Shown piece after piece: positions 21,266 through 33,615 of a stretch of DNA of 64,000 nucleotides (within the stretch, counting starts at the first letter, position 1; each line of letters opens with the position of its first letter). The stretch is from positions 28,545,341-28,609,340 of the forward strand of contig NC_092575.1 in the NCBI RefSeq assembly GCF_037975245.1, in the 5' to 3' direction. A model generated the notes under the pieces. That model was not told the DNA's origin. It did no database searches and saw nothing but the letters and a program-made list of their open reading frames with translations. The translations under genes and the position numbers were made by a program. This stretch comes from Apostichopus japonicus (lineage: Eukaryota; Echinodermata; Holothuroidea; Aspidochirotida; Stichopodidae).

Positions 21266-22101
21266 TTAATCCCATGGAGAGAGTCCACCTAGCTGTACCT
21301 ACCATAGCATAGACAATTTCCTGAGATATGCATATATATATGCTATACTCCCAGAGGTGCCGTAATGTGGACGGAAAATGTTGCCGTTTACAAACTGCAC
21401 TATTTGTACTTCGAGCTAATCTCAACTCCAAAAGAGGATTGCTCCAAATTTTGTCAAGATTGAACTTTGTGGCTGTAGGTTCCCTCTCATATATATTTCA
21501 GAAAATTTCATCGATGAATTTGCGAATTATTGCGAAACTGGACCAGTGTTTCGGACATCACTTTTTCCGTCCACATTTATACACCAATTTGTGAGTGGCG
21601 TAGTTTGGGGTTAAATAACAAATGTTAAAAGTGATGTGCTTTTTCAATACTGTAATAGTTGTATCAAATAAAATATGTATCAGATGCATGTCCGTTCAGC
21701 CACATTTTACTACACGATAAAGTTAAACAACATGGAAAATGTTTCCGTCCACATTTTGGTGATGTCCGAAACATCATGAAGCAACTAATATATGAAGTAT
21801 GTTAAAACCCACAAGACTGTTTTGTTACTCTAATTAAAGCATAAGTACTCCCTCAACTATACAGTATGTACATGACACATTTCCACTCATCCGTTTTGAT
21901 TTTATAAACATTCCAATTTTTCCGTCCATGTGTGTGATGTCCGAAACACCAGTGATGTCCGAAACAAGTTTTAATTAATATTGCTTTATATTGCTTGAAA
22001 AAAAGACACAATAGATGAGCACTTCACATATTAATACAAGTTCCATTGTTACAAACATACATACTGCACTACTCAAAACTTTCTCCATCTTTACGAAATA
22101 T
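21266..22101. other. Unique spacer with repeated GATGTCCGAAACA motifs
   Basis: No gene recognised. TTTCGGACATCAC or its complement occurs at 21549, 21761, 21936 and 21953, with TCCGTCCACATTT-like sequence close by three times. Two more copies lie just beyond the inserted composite element (24144, 24163). Confidence 0.55.
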
Positions 22102-24113
22102 CAGGTGCGTATCCAGGGGGGGGGGCGTTGGAGGCGCGCCCCCCGGATAACAAAAAGAGAAGAGAAAAAAAAGAGAAGAAAAAATGAAAAAAGAGGGGAA
22201 AAAAGAGGGGAAAAAAGAGGAGAAGGAGAGGAAGGAAGGGAAAAGAAAAAGAAGAAAGAGAGAAAAAGGAGAAAAAGAGGGAGTAAAAGCAAAACGCGAA
22301 GACACCGGGAAGAGAAAGAGGAACAGTGACATCATTACAGCGCTGAAGGGTAGCCAGTGACGGATCAATGATTTCGTAAAAGTGTGACTCACCTTACCCC
22401 TTACACCGACAACTCTATTTATTGACGTTTCCATTTTCCTCTCTCACTAATGATCTATATATATACTATATATGGTCTATCATAACGCGTGTGCAGAATT
22501 GTGCTATGAAACCAACTGTGGCTGGTCTCGAACTCGACCGTGTCGTCGAGGAACATGACGCATTTTGGAATGGGGGCGACCGCCCGCCCCCCCCCATTCA
22601 GAACTTTTTAAATGATATCGCTAAGTAATTTCAAAATAGAAAGTGCTTAGAGGCAACTTACAAGGCCTGGGAATGTCATTTCCAGCGATCTGGGAGACAT
22701 TTTCGGCCAAAATTTGCTTGTACGCTTCGCGCTAACAAATGGTCCTGGATAGTGCCATTTCCAGCGATCTGGGAGGCATTTTCGGCCAAAATTTTCTTGT
22801 ACGCTTCGCGCCAACCTATGGTGGCGCTACGCTTAGATAATTTGCCTACAGGAGCGTTCAACGTGTTCATGTCAATATCGATAAGCAAGCATCGGTTATT
22901 ACATCGCATGCCATCATGTACCGTACGGTCCGTTAAAATTGCGCAGTATACCGCGGGATGCTAATGTAAACAACGACATGTCTCATGTAGATGTATAAAA
23001 AGCATGGAGGTCCAATTATGTCAAAACTCTCTTTTACATTAGTAATGGCGAATTAGGGCCTGCACCCCCGCCGCGCAGTGGCGGAGCGTCCATATGGTCA
23101 GCGGGGCTGATGCCCTCCCTGACGGGCTCAAATGGACTGCTGGCGCCTTTTTCAGCTCTTTACCACTTTTAATTATTCTAGATTATTGACTTTTTTATTG
23201 CGCTCTCATCTACTTATTGATATTTGTCACATTTTGTTGGTGTAATTTGGCGATGACACCTTATTCTTCGTTTATCTGCAAATTAGCCAGGCCCGGAAAG
23301 GGTCATTTCCTGCGATCTAGGGAGTATCTTTACTCAAAAATTTTCTGTACGCTACGCGCCAACCAGTGGTGGCGCTCCGCTTAGATAGTGTCGAAAGCGC
23401 CCCTTCAGACCATTCTCGCCACTCCTGACCAATACCCCTAGCTCCGCCACTGCCGCCGCGCCTCCTACGCCTATGTGTGTAGTGTTCGGTTTCGGAAATA
23501 TCTGCTATTTTTTCATTTCCTTCAACCAAGTTTTATAATAGCCGTTATAACAGGTTTTAATATTTGTACACCAATAAATTAACTGTGTCTGAATTTTCGA
23601 AAATTTCTGACCAACATTCTACATCACACTTCCCTCTACTCGTGCAATTTTGACCGGTCTGTTAGGGGTTGAAGGAAGTTTTTTCTATATTGGTTGTCCA
23701 TAGATGAAATTTTGTGAGTTTATTCACGAGAAATGTGAATTTTCAAATTCTGAACAAATATGGGGCTTAAAACCTTGAAAAGTGGGGCTGACGGGTATTG
23801 TGGGCCGCGACCTAGAATCACCTACAAAAGCAAAGACCCACAGGAGATGCGATCAGGTCGAACATGATGTGTGCCGGGTTGACAATCTTCAAAAAGGTTA
23901 TGGATGGAAAAAAAACTATTAGGAAATACTTGGTTCTCAGGCAAAAAGTGTACATCTGGTTGGTCATTTCAAGCCCGAGAAGTGCCGTTTCCGGTGATCT
24001 GGGGGGTTTCAAAACAAGAAATTTTCTTGTACGCTGCGCGCCAACTGATGGTGGCGCTCCGCTTAGATAGTAATTCGCGCCCCCCGGGTTTGAAAATCCT
24101 GGATACGCGCCTG
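22102..24113. mobile_element. Composite element 1, CAGGTGCGTATCCAGG ends, 5-bp TSD
   Basis: Inverted ends CAGGTGCGTATCCAGG and CCTGGATACGCGCCTG, flanked by AATAT on both sides (22097-22101, 24114-24118). The left interior is a GA-rich tract (22150-22330). Further in are three or four copies of a GTACGCT(T/C)CGCGCCAACC-type motif (22718, 22796, 23341, 24027) and a nested hAT-like MITE (23076-23452). No transposase. CAG-starting ends with 5-bp duplications resemble the hAT5 group; that is inference. Confidence 0.75.
23076..23452. mobile_element. hAT-like MITE, 8-bp TSD CCGCCGCG
   Basis: 377 bp with ends CAGTGGCGGAGC / GCTCCGCCACTG and a perfect 8-bp duplication (23068-23075, 23453-23460). Nested in composite element 1. 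A sister copy in opposite orientation is at 40351-40728. Non-coding. Confidence 0.85.
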
Positions 24114-26990
24114 AATATTATAGCAAAATAACCTTAAAAGAATGTTTCGGACATCACCATGTGTTTCGGACATCACTTTTGTGAATCCAACATATTGTAA
24201 AACAGCAACAGTTTAAACTGAATGATTCAAGTGGTTGATTTAAGTGTGCTAGAATACACTAAGATCCTACAACAGAATGCTTCTTAACTTTGGTGTCATT
24301 TGACCAACATGTATTCATCTTTTGTTGACTTGTGACAAGTCTGAAATGATATTATACGTATTTGGATATGAATGTTACTGGTAACATCAAATTACTTGAA
24401 TTTTTTCTAGATTTGACATCATTAACACTACAATTTTCCATCATTTAGTACTGAAGAAGTAAAAAATCGTTTAGTGATTTTTTTTTTCTGACATAGCATA
24501 TATAAGGATGGCATCACATTATTATACAGTACATTAGAGAGTAATGCTGTAATTGCCTGCTATAGCTTGAATCAAGCTACAGTATTTGTCACAACCATAG
24601 ATAGCCTATTTATAGGCTAGAAGAACTACATCAAAGGGCACGTGGGTACCATGCATGGACTGTCATGTGATGTGTTCCAGCTTCCTTGGCGGTACCTATT
24701 TGATATTTCCCAATATCATTTTGAGAATTGTAAAGTTAATTACACACAATTGGAATAGGCCTAGACGAGTTTTGTAGCATAGATCATGTTTCTATCACAT
24801 TGTTCTACAACACAGTATGTCACCGTTCAGTGTCGTTTGCCGCCCTATATGTATGCAATCAGTGTGGTTCTATAATTCAGAGCAGTTTAACTATTGAGGG
24901 AACTTGATGGTTGTCAAGGAAAGCTACCAGTACTTTGGGAATATGTTAGCTAAGTAGTAGGACCGTAGAACGTGTCTGGTGATCTAACCTATAAATGTTG
25001 GTCAATGACTTTAACTACTATGTTAAGGTACAAACATTGCTAGGTAACTGTGTGTTGTCTGTTGCTCTAAGCCCACATATACATTTACTTAACTAGTTAG
25101 TAAATCACAATAGGCAATGTGGAGAGTAATGCATTACAGTATATCAGATTATCAGTACCACCCTGGAACACATTACAGTGCATGAACCTCTTCGACTGGT
25201 ACGCGGATTTACAGTACTGTGTGATGAAACCTCCATGTTTACGCGATGGTGTCAACAGTATTGATATATATATACACAGAGTGGTGCATCATGCATGACC
25301 ATGTTTTCAGTCAGAGTTGCTTCAGACTTCAGAGCTTAAGCGATAAGTATACAGATATTTATCATTATGAAAATGAAGGATAAATCTGAACAATTTGCTG
25401 AGCTGCTGTATACCCTTACATCCAGGCCATATACTAAACTGTAAGTTTAGGCCATAGGCTTAACTAATAGCAATGGTACAAAGTAAATCATAATTCATAT
25501 GTCACAGGGAGTAAACAACAAAACATGAATACTTGTTTTTCATATGATAATAGCCAAGGCAAAATGATGAAGCTCAATAAAGAAGGATATTTAAACTAGT
25601 ACTTATAGTACTAGTATAGGCTACTACTGTTGCTTAGCTGGGCCAGTGGAAGCAATCTTCAGCATTGGCAGATCCAGCTCAAAGCTGCATGGGGAGGGGG
25701 TGGGGCACCATTTGAAGGGGTTCAAAATAGTTGTTATTGCTGACATTACAAAAAAAAGACCAAGAATTACATTTTATTTAAAAAAAAATGAAACCCTCAG
25801 AAATGAAGCTATATGCGTCCTAATTGGAGGGAACATTTTGGCATTTGGAGAAAGAATAGAATGTCCAGGCAAACCCTGCAAATATTAACGATGAGGGCAA
25901 GATGCTATATATTGCACATACTTTTGCATTGCAAATTCAATGCGAATGTTGCTCAGGGCCAACAATATGCATGCTACACCATCATCTGGATCAAATGGAA
26001 TCATATAAACATGAACTCATTTGAAATCGTGACAGAAAGCTGAACTTTTACTTTTTTTCTGGCAAGGTGAGAATAAACATCTTCAATGTTTTATGACAAG
26101 ATAATCGCATACAAAATGAAAGAAAATATTACTACAGTAAATCTGGAACACACCAGAATAATAATAGATGAATGTACTCTAGAATAATGAACATTGATGA
26201 GCAAGAATTAAGGTGTATAATTATTTAATGTAGATACGACACAATGAAAAAGAATGGAATGGTTTAGTACTAAGCATAAAAATTCACATTAAAGGGCAAG
26301 TGTTCTCAAAATGATATTTATGTATGTTATAGAGCTCTAAAAATCATGCCAGGTGCTATTCATTCCATATCTATAGCATGTCCGGCTACAGAGTAATGAG
26401 CATTTGGAAATTCCTAAAGAAATAAAATAGAACGGCAAAACTAATATTTGATGACATCAGTTCCTTAGTTTTGTAGCAATTCCTATGTTTTATATTGTTA
26501 TTCATAGTCATATAAACATGGAAGTTATAACCTTATCCGTTCTAAAATGTTAACATGTTATGTCAGCACTTGGGATCTAGATGATGTTTACACAATATTA
26601 TTTATTTCACATGTAAGGAACGTGTGGAAACATGCGTATATATTTCTAAGGGAAATATAACACTTTTAGTAATAGACATGTATTGACATGAAAAATATGG
26701 TGTGGCCATTCTACTCCTATTAAATAACAATCTGCAAACAGTCATATCTCGGTAACTGAACATGCTATGAAGATGGAAATAGTGATACCCATACGATTTT
26801 CAATGCTCTATCAGATAAGTGAACTACAGTTTGAATAAATGCCCCCTTTAATCTACAAAAATAGGTTTGAACATGAAAAATACATATTTACAAAAGTTGA
26901 AATTGTCTTGCGGTTGATGAATGAAACAACGAATGAATAGGTTGACTGCGTCCAATTGATTGTCGAGATCGTGTTGACAGGCCTTCAGTT
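24114..26990. other. Spacer, no gene recognised
   Basis: AT-rich, with scattered short open frames on both strands but no domain, RNA gene or transposon end that I recognise. A decayed GGCAGATCCAGC...GGGGAGGGGGTGGGG patch near 25665-25705 looks like an old hAT-type terminus. Confidence 0.45.
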
Positions 26991-26994
26991 AGTT

Positions 26995-27670
26995 TAGTTT
27001 AGTAGAAAAAAAAGGATCAGGAGGGACACTTAATTCCCCATCAAGGACCCTATAGAGAGAGAAAAACAACTGAAGACACAAACACTCAGACCCGATTACA
27101 ATGCTTAAAGTGCTTGTCCAAAGCATTCTTAAACCCATTGACACTACTTGCAAGTACAACTTTCTCAGGCAAACCGTTCCACTCATTCACAACCCTATTA
27201 GAAAAATTGTTATGCCGAATATTAATCCTACTTTGTGACTTTTAGAGTTTAAGACAATGACCTCTGGTACAACCATATTAGCAAACATGAAATAGTCAGT
27301 GAAGGATAAATTGTCAAAACCATACATATCTTGAAAACCTGAATCAAGTCCCCACGTAACCTCCTAAGCTCCAGTGTGGTTAGATCCAACAGTTCTAACC
27401 GCCTATAATAAGGACACTCTTTAAGGAACTAATCATCCTATAGAGTAGCCCTCCTCTGGACCTTTCAAGTACTTCCTTATCCTAAGCAAAATATGGGTTT
27501 CAAGCCTGCACAGCATACTCAAGATGAGGCCTAACCAACTGCTTATAAAGCCTTACCACGATGTCCTCTTTCAGAAAACTGAAGTTCCTCTTGATCATAC
27601 CTAAATCCCTATTACCTCTTTTAGCAGCTTCAAGACAATATTTAGAAGGTTGCAGAGACGAGTCAAATAA
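26995..27670 (-). pseudogene. CR1-like LINE reverse transcriptase C-terminus
   Basis: Reading the minus strand from about 27660 gives SSLQPSKYCLEAAKRGNRDL, GMIKRNFSFLKEDIVVRLYK and QLVRPHLEYAVQAWNPYFA, then after damage GCTRGHCLKL.KSQSRINIRH and NNFSNRVVNEWNGLPEKVVL to ASSVNGFKNALDKHFK. LVRPHLEYAVQAWNP and FSNRVVNEWNGLP..VV.A are the standard end of CR1/Jockey-group LINE ORFs. Several stops and frameshifts; no catalytic domain. An 18-bp direct repeat (AAGGTTGCAGAGACGAGT, about 27646 and 27671) marks the junction with the next fragment. Confidence 0.8.
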
Positions 27671-27679
27671 AAGGTTGCA

Positions 27680-28127
27680 GAGACGAGTTGTTCAGTAGTA
27701 TTGGCGAAAACAGCTGCCTACTTTCCTGGAACTTAACAAAGGAGGCTGTAGGAATAGTAATAAAGGCAACAATAATGTGTGGGTGCTCTCGTTGAACAGC
27801 GTCCTTAAACTGTTGGAGACGTGAGATTAGCCGAGGAGCAGTAACTGGAGATCGACGGAGAACTCTGTGACCTGAAGAATTGATGGCGAATTTCGTAAGG
27901 TTGTTAAATGCCTGCAGCAAAGCGAAGAATGACCCAGTCGTTGGTAGGATAGCGACGTATCTTATCTATGGTATACGGAGAGCAAGTCTGTAATAGTGGC
28001 TCCTCTTCTAATTACAAAAGTCTATGCTAAGTACAGGTCCTTCAGGTCTACGATAGTGATCGAAAGAATATGCCGTTGAATCAGCTAAAAACAGAAACTT
28101 AATGCGTGGTGATCCACTACGAGACAT
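27680..28127 (-). pseudogene. Decayed retroelement ORF, possibly ORF1/SGNH-like
   Basis: From an ATG at 28127 the minus strand reads MSRSGSPRIKFLFLADSTAY. After a frame change it reads VVIRRGATITDLLSVYH, and then in a third stretch LQAFNNLTKFAINSSGHRVL and REHPHIIVAFITIPTASFVK. The wording (RRGATI.DL, IR.AAG..NLT-like, IVAF.TIPTASF) recalls ORF1 proteins with an SGNH/esterase-like fold found in some CR1-type LINEs. I am not certain of that. Frameshifts and stops make it non-functional. Confidence 0.35.
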
Positions 28128-28924
28128 ATTGGAAAACGAACAAGGAGACTTATCTATGAAAAGTTTATAATAAAGACAAATAATACACCAACCGCGATTG
28201 CTCTTGACTGTAAAAGGCTAGGTCAATGTAGACCGTAAGGATAGGCTGTCAGGAGTAATACACGAAATGGCATACCAACAGGTCTAGGCTAGTTGGCTGA
28301 TAATGCTATAGTCCTACTGGCCACCGTTAACAACCGCTGAATTACATCGTAATAAAAATAGCTGTAAACACAAGATAAAAAGATTTTACAACGGAACGAA
28401 CTAATCACGTCCGGGAGTCACCACTTTAGAGCTAACCAGCGTTAGCATTTTTACACTAGATTTAGCGTTTTTAGACTATTCTGGTGTTCTAGAGTACGTT
28501 TTTTTTTCAAAATTGGCCAAATCTAGCGTCTTTTGCCCAAAATTAATGGTTCACAAAAATATTGCACGTATCCGAAACATTAGAGGTGATATTACTGTTT
28601 GGTAACACACTGAACTTATTTATAGGTTACTTTTACACAGTTTTCGCGGTCGACATATTTATTATGAATAATGTAGAAGGTACGAACAGCTGAGGCGCAC
28701 GTGTGCATGTAGTAAATGTGAGGAGCGGAACTGTGGGCTATTGTGTGAGTTCTTGTACACACTACGTATACAGACTACCGCGGATTGAGACGAGAATTGT
28801 TTCTTGCAGTTAAAATTTTGTCTGAATTAGTTGTAACTTTGTTGATTCTACAGTTGTTTTGTTATGATTCTGAGCCATTATGACTTGAACTTTGTTAAAA
28901 TAATCATAAAACTGTCTATCATAT
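28128..28924. other. Spacer, no gene recognised
   Basis: No supported feature. The flanks of the next composite element both contain repeated TAGCGTTTTT-type sequence (28440-28530, 32620-32700), i.e. one host segment split by the insertion. Confidence 0.4.
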
Positions 28925-29914
28925 CAGGTGCGTATCCAGGGGGGGGCGTTGGGGGCGCGCGCCCCCCGGGTAAGAAAAAGAGGAGAGAAAAAAAGGAGAA
29001 GAAAAAAGGAAAAAAGGGGGGGGGGAAAGAGGAGGAGGAGAGGAAGGAAGGGAAAAGAAAAAGAAGAAAGAGAGAAAAAGGAGAAAAAGAGGGAGTTAAA
29101 GAAAAACGCCAAGACAACGGCCCGGGAAGAGAAAGAGGAACAGTGACATTATTACAGCGCTGATCCCTATTATATACACAGGGTAGCCAGTGACGGATCA
29201 AGGATTTCGGAAGAGGCGTGTGCCTCACCCTACCCCTTACACCGACAACTCAATTTTTGACGTTTCCATTTTTCTTCTCTTACTCATGATCTATATGTAT
29301 ACTATATATGGTATATCATAACGCGTGTGTGTGTATATACGCCTTAATCAATTGTAGAACGGTGCTATGAAACCAACTGTGGCTGGTCTCGAACTCGACC
29401 GTGTCGTCGGGGAACATGACAAATTTCGGGAAGGGGGCGACCGCCCCCCCCCCCCTTCAGCATATTATTTAATGATATCGCTAGTAATTTCAAAATAGAA
29501 AGTGCTTAGATGCAACTTACAAGGCCTGGGAAGTGTCATTTCCAGCGATCTGGGAGGCATTTTCGGCCAAAATTTACTTGTACGCTTCGCGCCAACTAAT
29601 GGGGGTGCTACGCTTAGATAATTTGCCTACAGGCTTCGCCCTATCCTTGGCAAATTCCTCGCTACGCGCCTGTTCGAATTTGTAAAGCAAACAGTAGATA
29701 TCACATCATATCAGTGAGCATGAAAATGGCGTTCCAGGATGAACAGCCTCAAAATTGTCCGATTTGCCCGAAAAAAATAACCAAAAATTTTCGCGCGCTC
29801 CGCGCGCGTCCAACATGTCAATGTCAATATCATATAAGCAAGCATCGGTTATTACATCAGATGCCATCGTGTACCGTATGGTCCGTGAAAGTGGCACAGT
29901 ATACCGCGGGATGC

Positions 29915-31074
29915 GAATTTCTTTTTCCTGAACCTTTCGGGCAGTGTACATGGAGTTTAGCCAATCAGAGCGAGGCTGTGTTGATGACGTACTATAGTAA
30001 AGATGGCGGCGTGCGTACCAAATGTTGAAGTGGGGAAATCACATTCGATAAGTCAACATAATTGTTGTACTACAGCAGAAAGTATTAAGGTATATAGGCC
30101 TTGCAATGATAACATTATACTGAATCACTGTGCACAACTTAAGTGACGTTTACATCGGTTTCTTTGTTGAAAAACGGCGATGTATGATCGCTGTCTGTTG
30201 TACAAATTTACAATGTCTTCAGATTGACATGACACTGTACTCAGTACTGTAGTACTGGTACAGTAGTATGTTACGTACTTACAGTTTAAACACATCTACA
30301 CAGCAATATTTGTACACAGTGACAGTAGGCCTACAGCATTAGGAAATCTTATGATCTAGCTAGACTAGAGGCCACGGTAGCTATTACTAATAAAAATTGG
30401 ACACCTAACGGAGGTCCGATTACAATCAAATAACTTTTCCTATAGCACCTCCTTGTGGGAGACGAGGTCCAGTAATTAACGGTTTATTGTGGAAACTGCC
30501 AAATATTTGTTGTAAACTGATGAGCGAATTATGTAAATAAGAGTGCAAGTACTGCCCTTGTTTTATTATGCAATAAATCCTCTCTTTTTAATTGTTCCAG
30601 AATGAATATCTGTTTCCCTTGTCTTTTATTCTAGCCAGTCATCTGCCTTTAAATTAGGATAAACTTTCCTAAAACGGATGTACCACATTTTGGGGCTGAG
30701 ACCGATTTCCCTCTAATAAGATCTAGAAGGAAAATAAACAAAAGAAACTATAACTATATTTTTGCCACACTATCTTCGGAGTTTCATATATAAGATGACC
30801 ATGCACTAAAACCATGACATAACTTATAATATCGATTTTCAATTCATGATATAATACTTGGACATAACTACTTGGACATGAGAAAAAGTGGGGGAAAATC
30901 CACACGTTGGCTCGAACTCGCGGTCTTTCGTTTTCCACCTTATGTTATTGAAGCGACGCATTTACCCGACTGACCATCTTTACTGAGTAGTACGTCATCA
31001 ACACAGTCTCGCTCTGATTGGCTAAACTCAACGTACACTGCCCGAAAGGTTCAGGAAAAAAATTCGCGCCCGCT
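29915..31074. mobile_element. Foldback element with about 90-bp inverted ends
   Basis: Inserted at GGATGC (29909-29914, 31075-31080). Element 1 has the uninterrupted site at about 22953-22970. The ends are long inverted repeats containing CCTGAACCTTTCGGGCAGTG and AGCCAATCAGAGCGAG, reaching GTACTA..AGTAAAGATGG (about 30003 and 30978). The exact outer boundary is uncertain by a few bases. The interior includes a tRNA-like block (30900-30977). Confidence 0.65.
30900..30977 (-). repeat. tRNA-derived SINE-like block
   Basis: The minus strand has an A-box-like TGGTCAGTCGGGTAAATGCG and, about 50 bp on, a B-box-like GAGTTCGAGCC. The order fits a tRNA-derived Pol III promoter; the stems are poor, so not a functional tRNA. 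Confidence 0.45.
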
Positions 31075-31423
31075 GGATGCTAATGTAAACAACGAAATGT
31101 CTTATGTAGACGGAGAAAAATCATGGAAGTCCAATTATGTTAATACTCTCTTTTACATTAGTAATGGCGAATTAGGGGCTGCAGCACCACCCCCTCCCGC
31201 CTCCTACGCCTATGTGTGTATTGTTCGGTTTCGGAAATATCTGCTATATTTTCATTTCCTTCAACCAAGTTTTATAATAGCCGTTAAAAGAGGTTTTAAT
31301 ATTTGTACACCAAGAAATTAACTGTGTCGGAATTTTTGAAAATTTCTGACCCACATTCTTCATCACACGTCCCTCTACTCGTGCAATATTGACCGGTCTG
31401 TTAGGGGTTCAAGGAGGTTTTTC

Positions 31424-32085
31424 CAAGGGCGGCGGAACCGGGGGGCACGGGGGCACAGGGGGCACGTGCCCACCCACTTTTCCTCAGGTTAAAAATGTGC
31501 CCTTTTTCTACATAAAAATTTAGGTGTCTCAAGTTAGCAAGAGGCCAGGGAACCAGAATGAACACTCGGGAAGGGCCGTTTCCGGCCATCTGAGGGGTTT
31601 GGTAAACCAAAAAATTTCTTGCACGCTCCGCGCCAACCGATGGTGGCGCTCCGCTCAGATAGTCGTGCATACAACTTTGCAAATCCTGGCTACGCCGCTG
31701 ACTTTCTAATGAATTTCTGTGGGTCAAACTCAAAGCTATTTCGAATGGAAAAAAATCGTAAGATATTAACAAGAAATAAATTCTAATTCGGAAGATTCCT
31801 ACATTAGCAACTAGCATGATTTCACCTCATTTTGTCTCAAAAGAAAACTTGTTCCATGTTTCCTAATTTGCACATTGGATATTGCAGTGCTAGTATGCAT
31901 ATTTTCCTTGAGGGGGGGGGGGGGGCGTTGATGGGATGATGTGTATACGCAAATAAGATAAATACAATAAGATTTATAAAGGGTACTAAATATAAGGCTG
32001 CATCAGTCCAATCGAATATCTGCAAAGTGCCCTTTGATGTCGGTGCCCCCCCCCCCCCAGATTAAAAGTGCTTCCGCCGCCCTTG
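31424..32085. mobile_element. hAT-like element, CAAGGGCGGCGGAA ends, 8-bp TSD
   Basis: 662 bp with inverted ends CAAGGGCGGCGGAA / TTCCGCCGCCCTTG and perfect GGTTTTTC duplications (31416-31423, 32086-32093). Nested in composite element 2. A larger relative is at 47910-48963. Contains the recurrent 44-bp motif at 31618. Confidence 0.88.
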
Positions 32086-32551
32086 GGTTTTTCTATATTG
32101 GTTGTCCATAGATGAAATTTTGTGCAACATTATGGGTATTTTTTTAATTGAGCTAATCACGAGAAACGTAAATTTTCAAATTCTGAACAAATAATGGGCT
32201 TAAAACCTTGAAAAGTGGGGCTGACGGATATTGTGGGCCGCGACGTAGAATCACCTACAAAAGCAATGATCCACAGGACATGCGATGAGGTTGAACATGA
32301 TGTGTGACTGGTGACGATCTTCAAAAAGGTTATGGATGGAAAAAAAAACTATTGGGAAATACTGCGGTTCTCTCTCAGGCAAAAGTGTACATCTGGTTGG
32401 TCATTTTCAAGCCCGAAAAGTGCCATTTCCGGTGATCTGGGGGGTATCAAAACCAGAAATTTTCTTGTACGCTCCTCGCCAACCGATGGTGGCGCTCCGC
32501 TTAGATAGTAATTCACGCCCCCCGGGTTAGAAAATCCTGGATACGCGCCTG

Positions 32552-33169
32552 CATATAAATAAGTGCAACTTTTGATGGAAGGTAATAGGCTTCATTACAT
32601 ATGTTCATGAAAATATATACCTAGCGTTTTCTGAGGTTTTACTTTTGCAAATGTAGCGTTTTTTGGCATTTGCCGCTGGTAACGCTGGAGCTAACGTTCT
32701 CTAAATCAGATATTCAAAAAGGGTGTTGTAAAACACACCTCTGATCTAATAATTCGGATCAGTCCGTCTAGTAAAATTAAATGAAAAGTGGTCGGCCTCC
32801 AGTACACAAAAATATTCCCAGTACACAGTCGCTCAGTCCAAGTTTAGATCGGTGGCGTGAGAATCTTTACGCCAAGCCGTGGTTGGAACTTCCAGAAGGT
32901 GGCGCGAAGTAGTAGTAGTAGACTATAGGACGCCTAGGCTTACTATCCTATGAACAGCAACCGTGCTAGGCTACGCTGATAAACAATCACCTGCGACGCG
33001 GATAGGAGGTGATCGTTAGGCCAAGAGCTCGCGGAGCAGTACATAACACGAGCGGGCAATATCCGAACAAAAATAGATAATAAGGGTTTCTGCTTCTGTT
33101 AGGTACCGTACTCGTTAAAAACCCTTCTCGGGTATCACAACGAGGATGTTGGTGCGCAGCGCAGCAGTG
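32552..33169. other. Spacer, no gene recognised
   Basis: Nothing supported apart from the probable 3' UTR of the LINE fragment to the right (about 33110-33169). Confidence 0.4.
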
Positions 33170-33615
33170 CTAATAATAATGCGTGGGCAATCTTGTCTTA
33201 AACACCTCAAGACTAGGGCTCTCTTTAACGGCCAAGGATTGTGTATCCCAGTCTTTTATAGTACTAGGATAGAAACTATACTGAAAAGCACGATGCTTCT
33301 GTGGAATTTGTATACATCGGCCACGCCTCCCTGGTTTTAAGAAGGGATTAGTCTCGTTTGGGACTGCAATTAGGCCATTAATAATTTGGAAAAAAAGAGC
33401 ATAATTCTGGCCCTTTTCCTTCTTTCTGTGAGGGGTTCCCACTTCAAAGTCTTCAAGATCTCCGTGACGCTAGACTGCCTACGGAAGTCACGAGTTACAA
33501 AGCGTGCTGCCTTCCTTTGAACTTCTTCTATTTTGTCTTGGTCTGAGACCTTATAAGGGTCCCAAATCTGAGCTGCATATTCAAGAGTAGAATGACACAT
33601 AGACATTCCCGACAC
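33170..33615 (-). pseudogene. CR1/L2-like LINE reverse transcriptase C-terminus
   Basis: The minus strand gives STLEYAAQIWDPYKVSDQDK, IEEVQRKAARFVTRDFRRQS and SVTEILKTLKWEPLTERRKR in one frame. After a frameshift at the A-run (about 33390-33397) it reads IINGLIAVPNETNPFLKPG and ends ESPSLEVFKTRLPTHYY-stop (33170-33172). This is the classic tail of CR1/L2-type LINE ORFs. Only one obvious frameshift, so fairly young; 5'-truncated. Confidence 0.85.

Larger units (their letters stand above)
28925..32551. mobile_element. Composite element 2, CAGGTGCGTATCCAGG ends, 5-bp TSD
   Basis: Same ends and same GA-rich left interior as element 1, flanked by CATAT on both sides (28920-28924, 32552-32556). 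Its length comes from two nested insertions (29915-31074 and 31424-32085). Copies of the recurrent internal motif lie at 29577, 31618 and 32464. No transposase frame. Confidence 0.78.
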
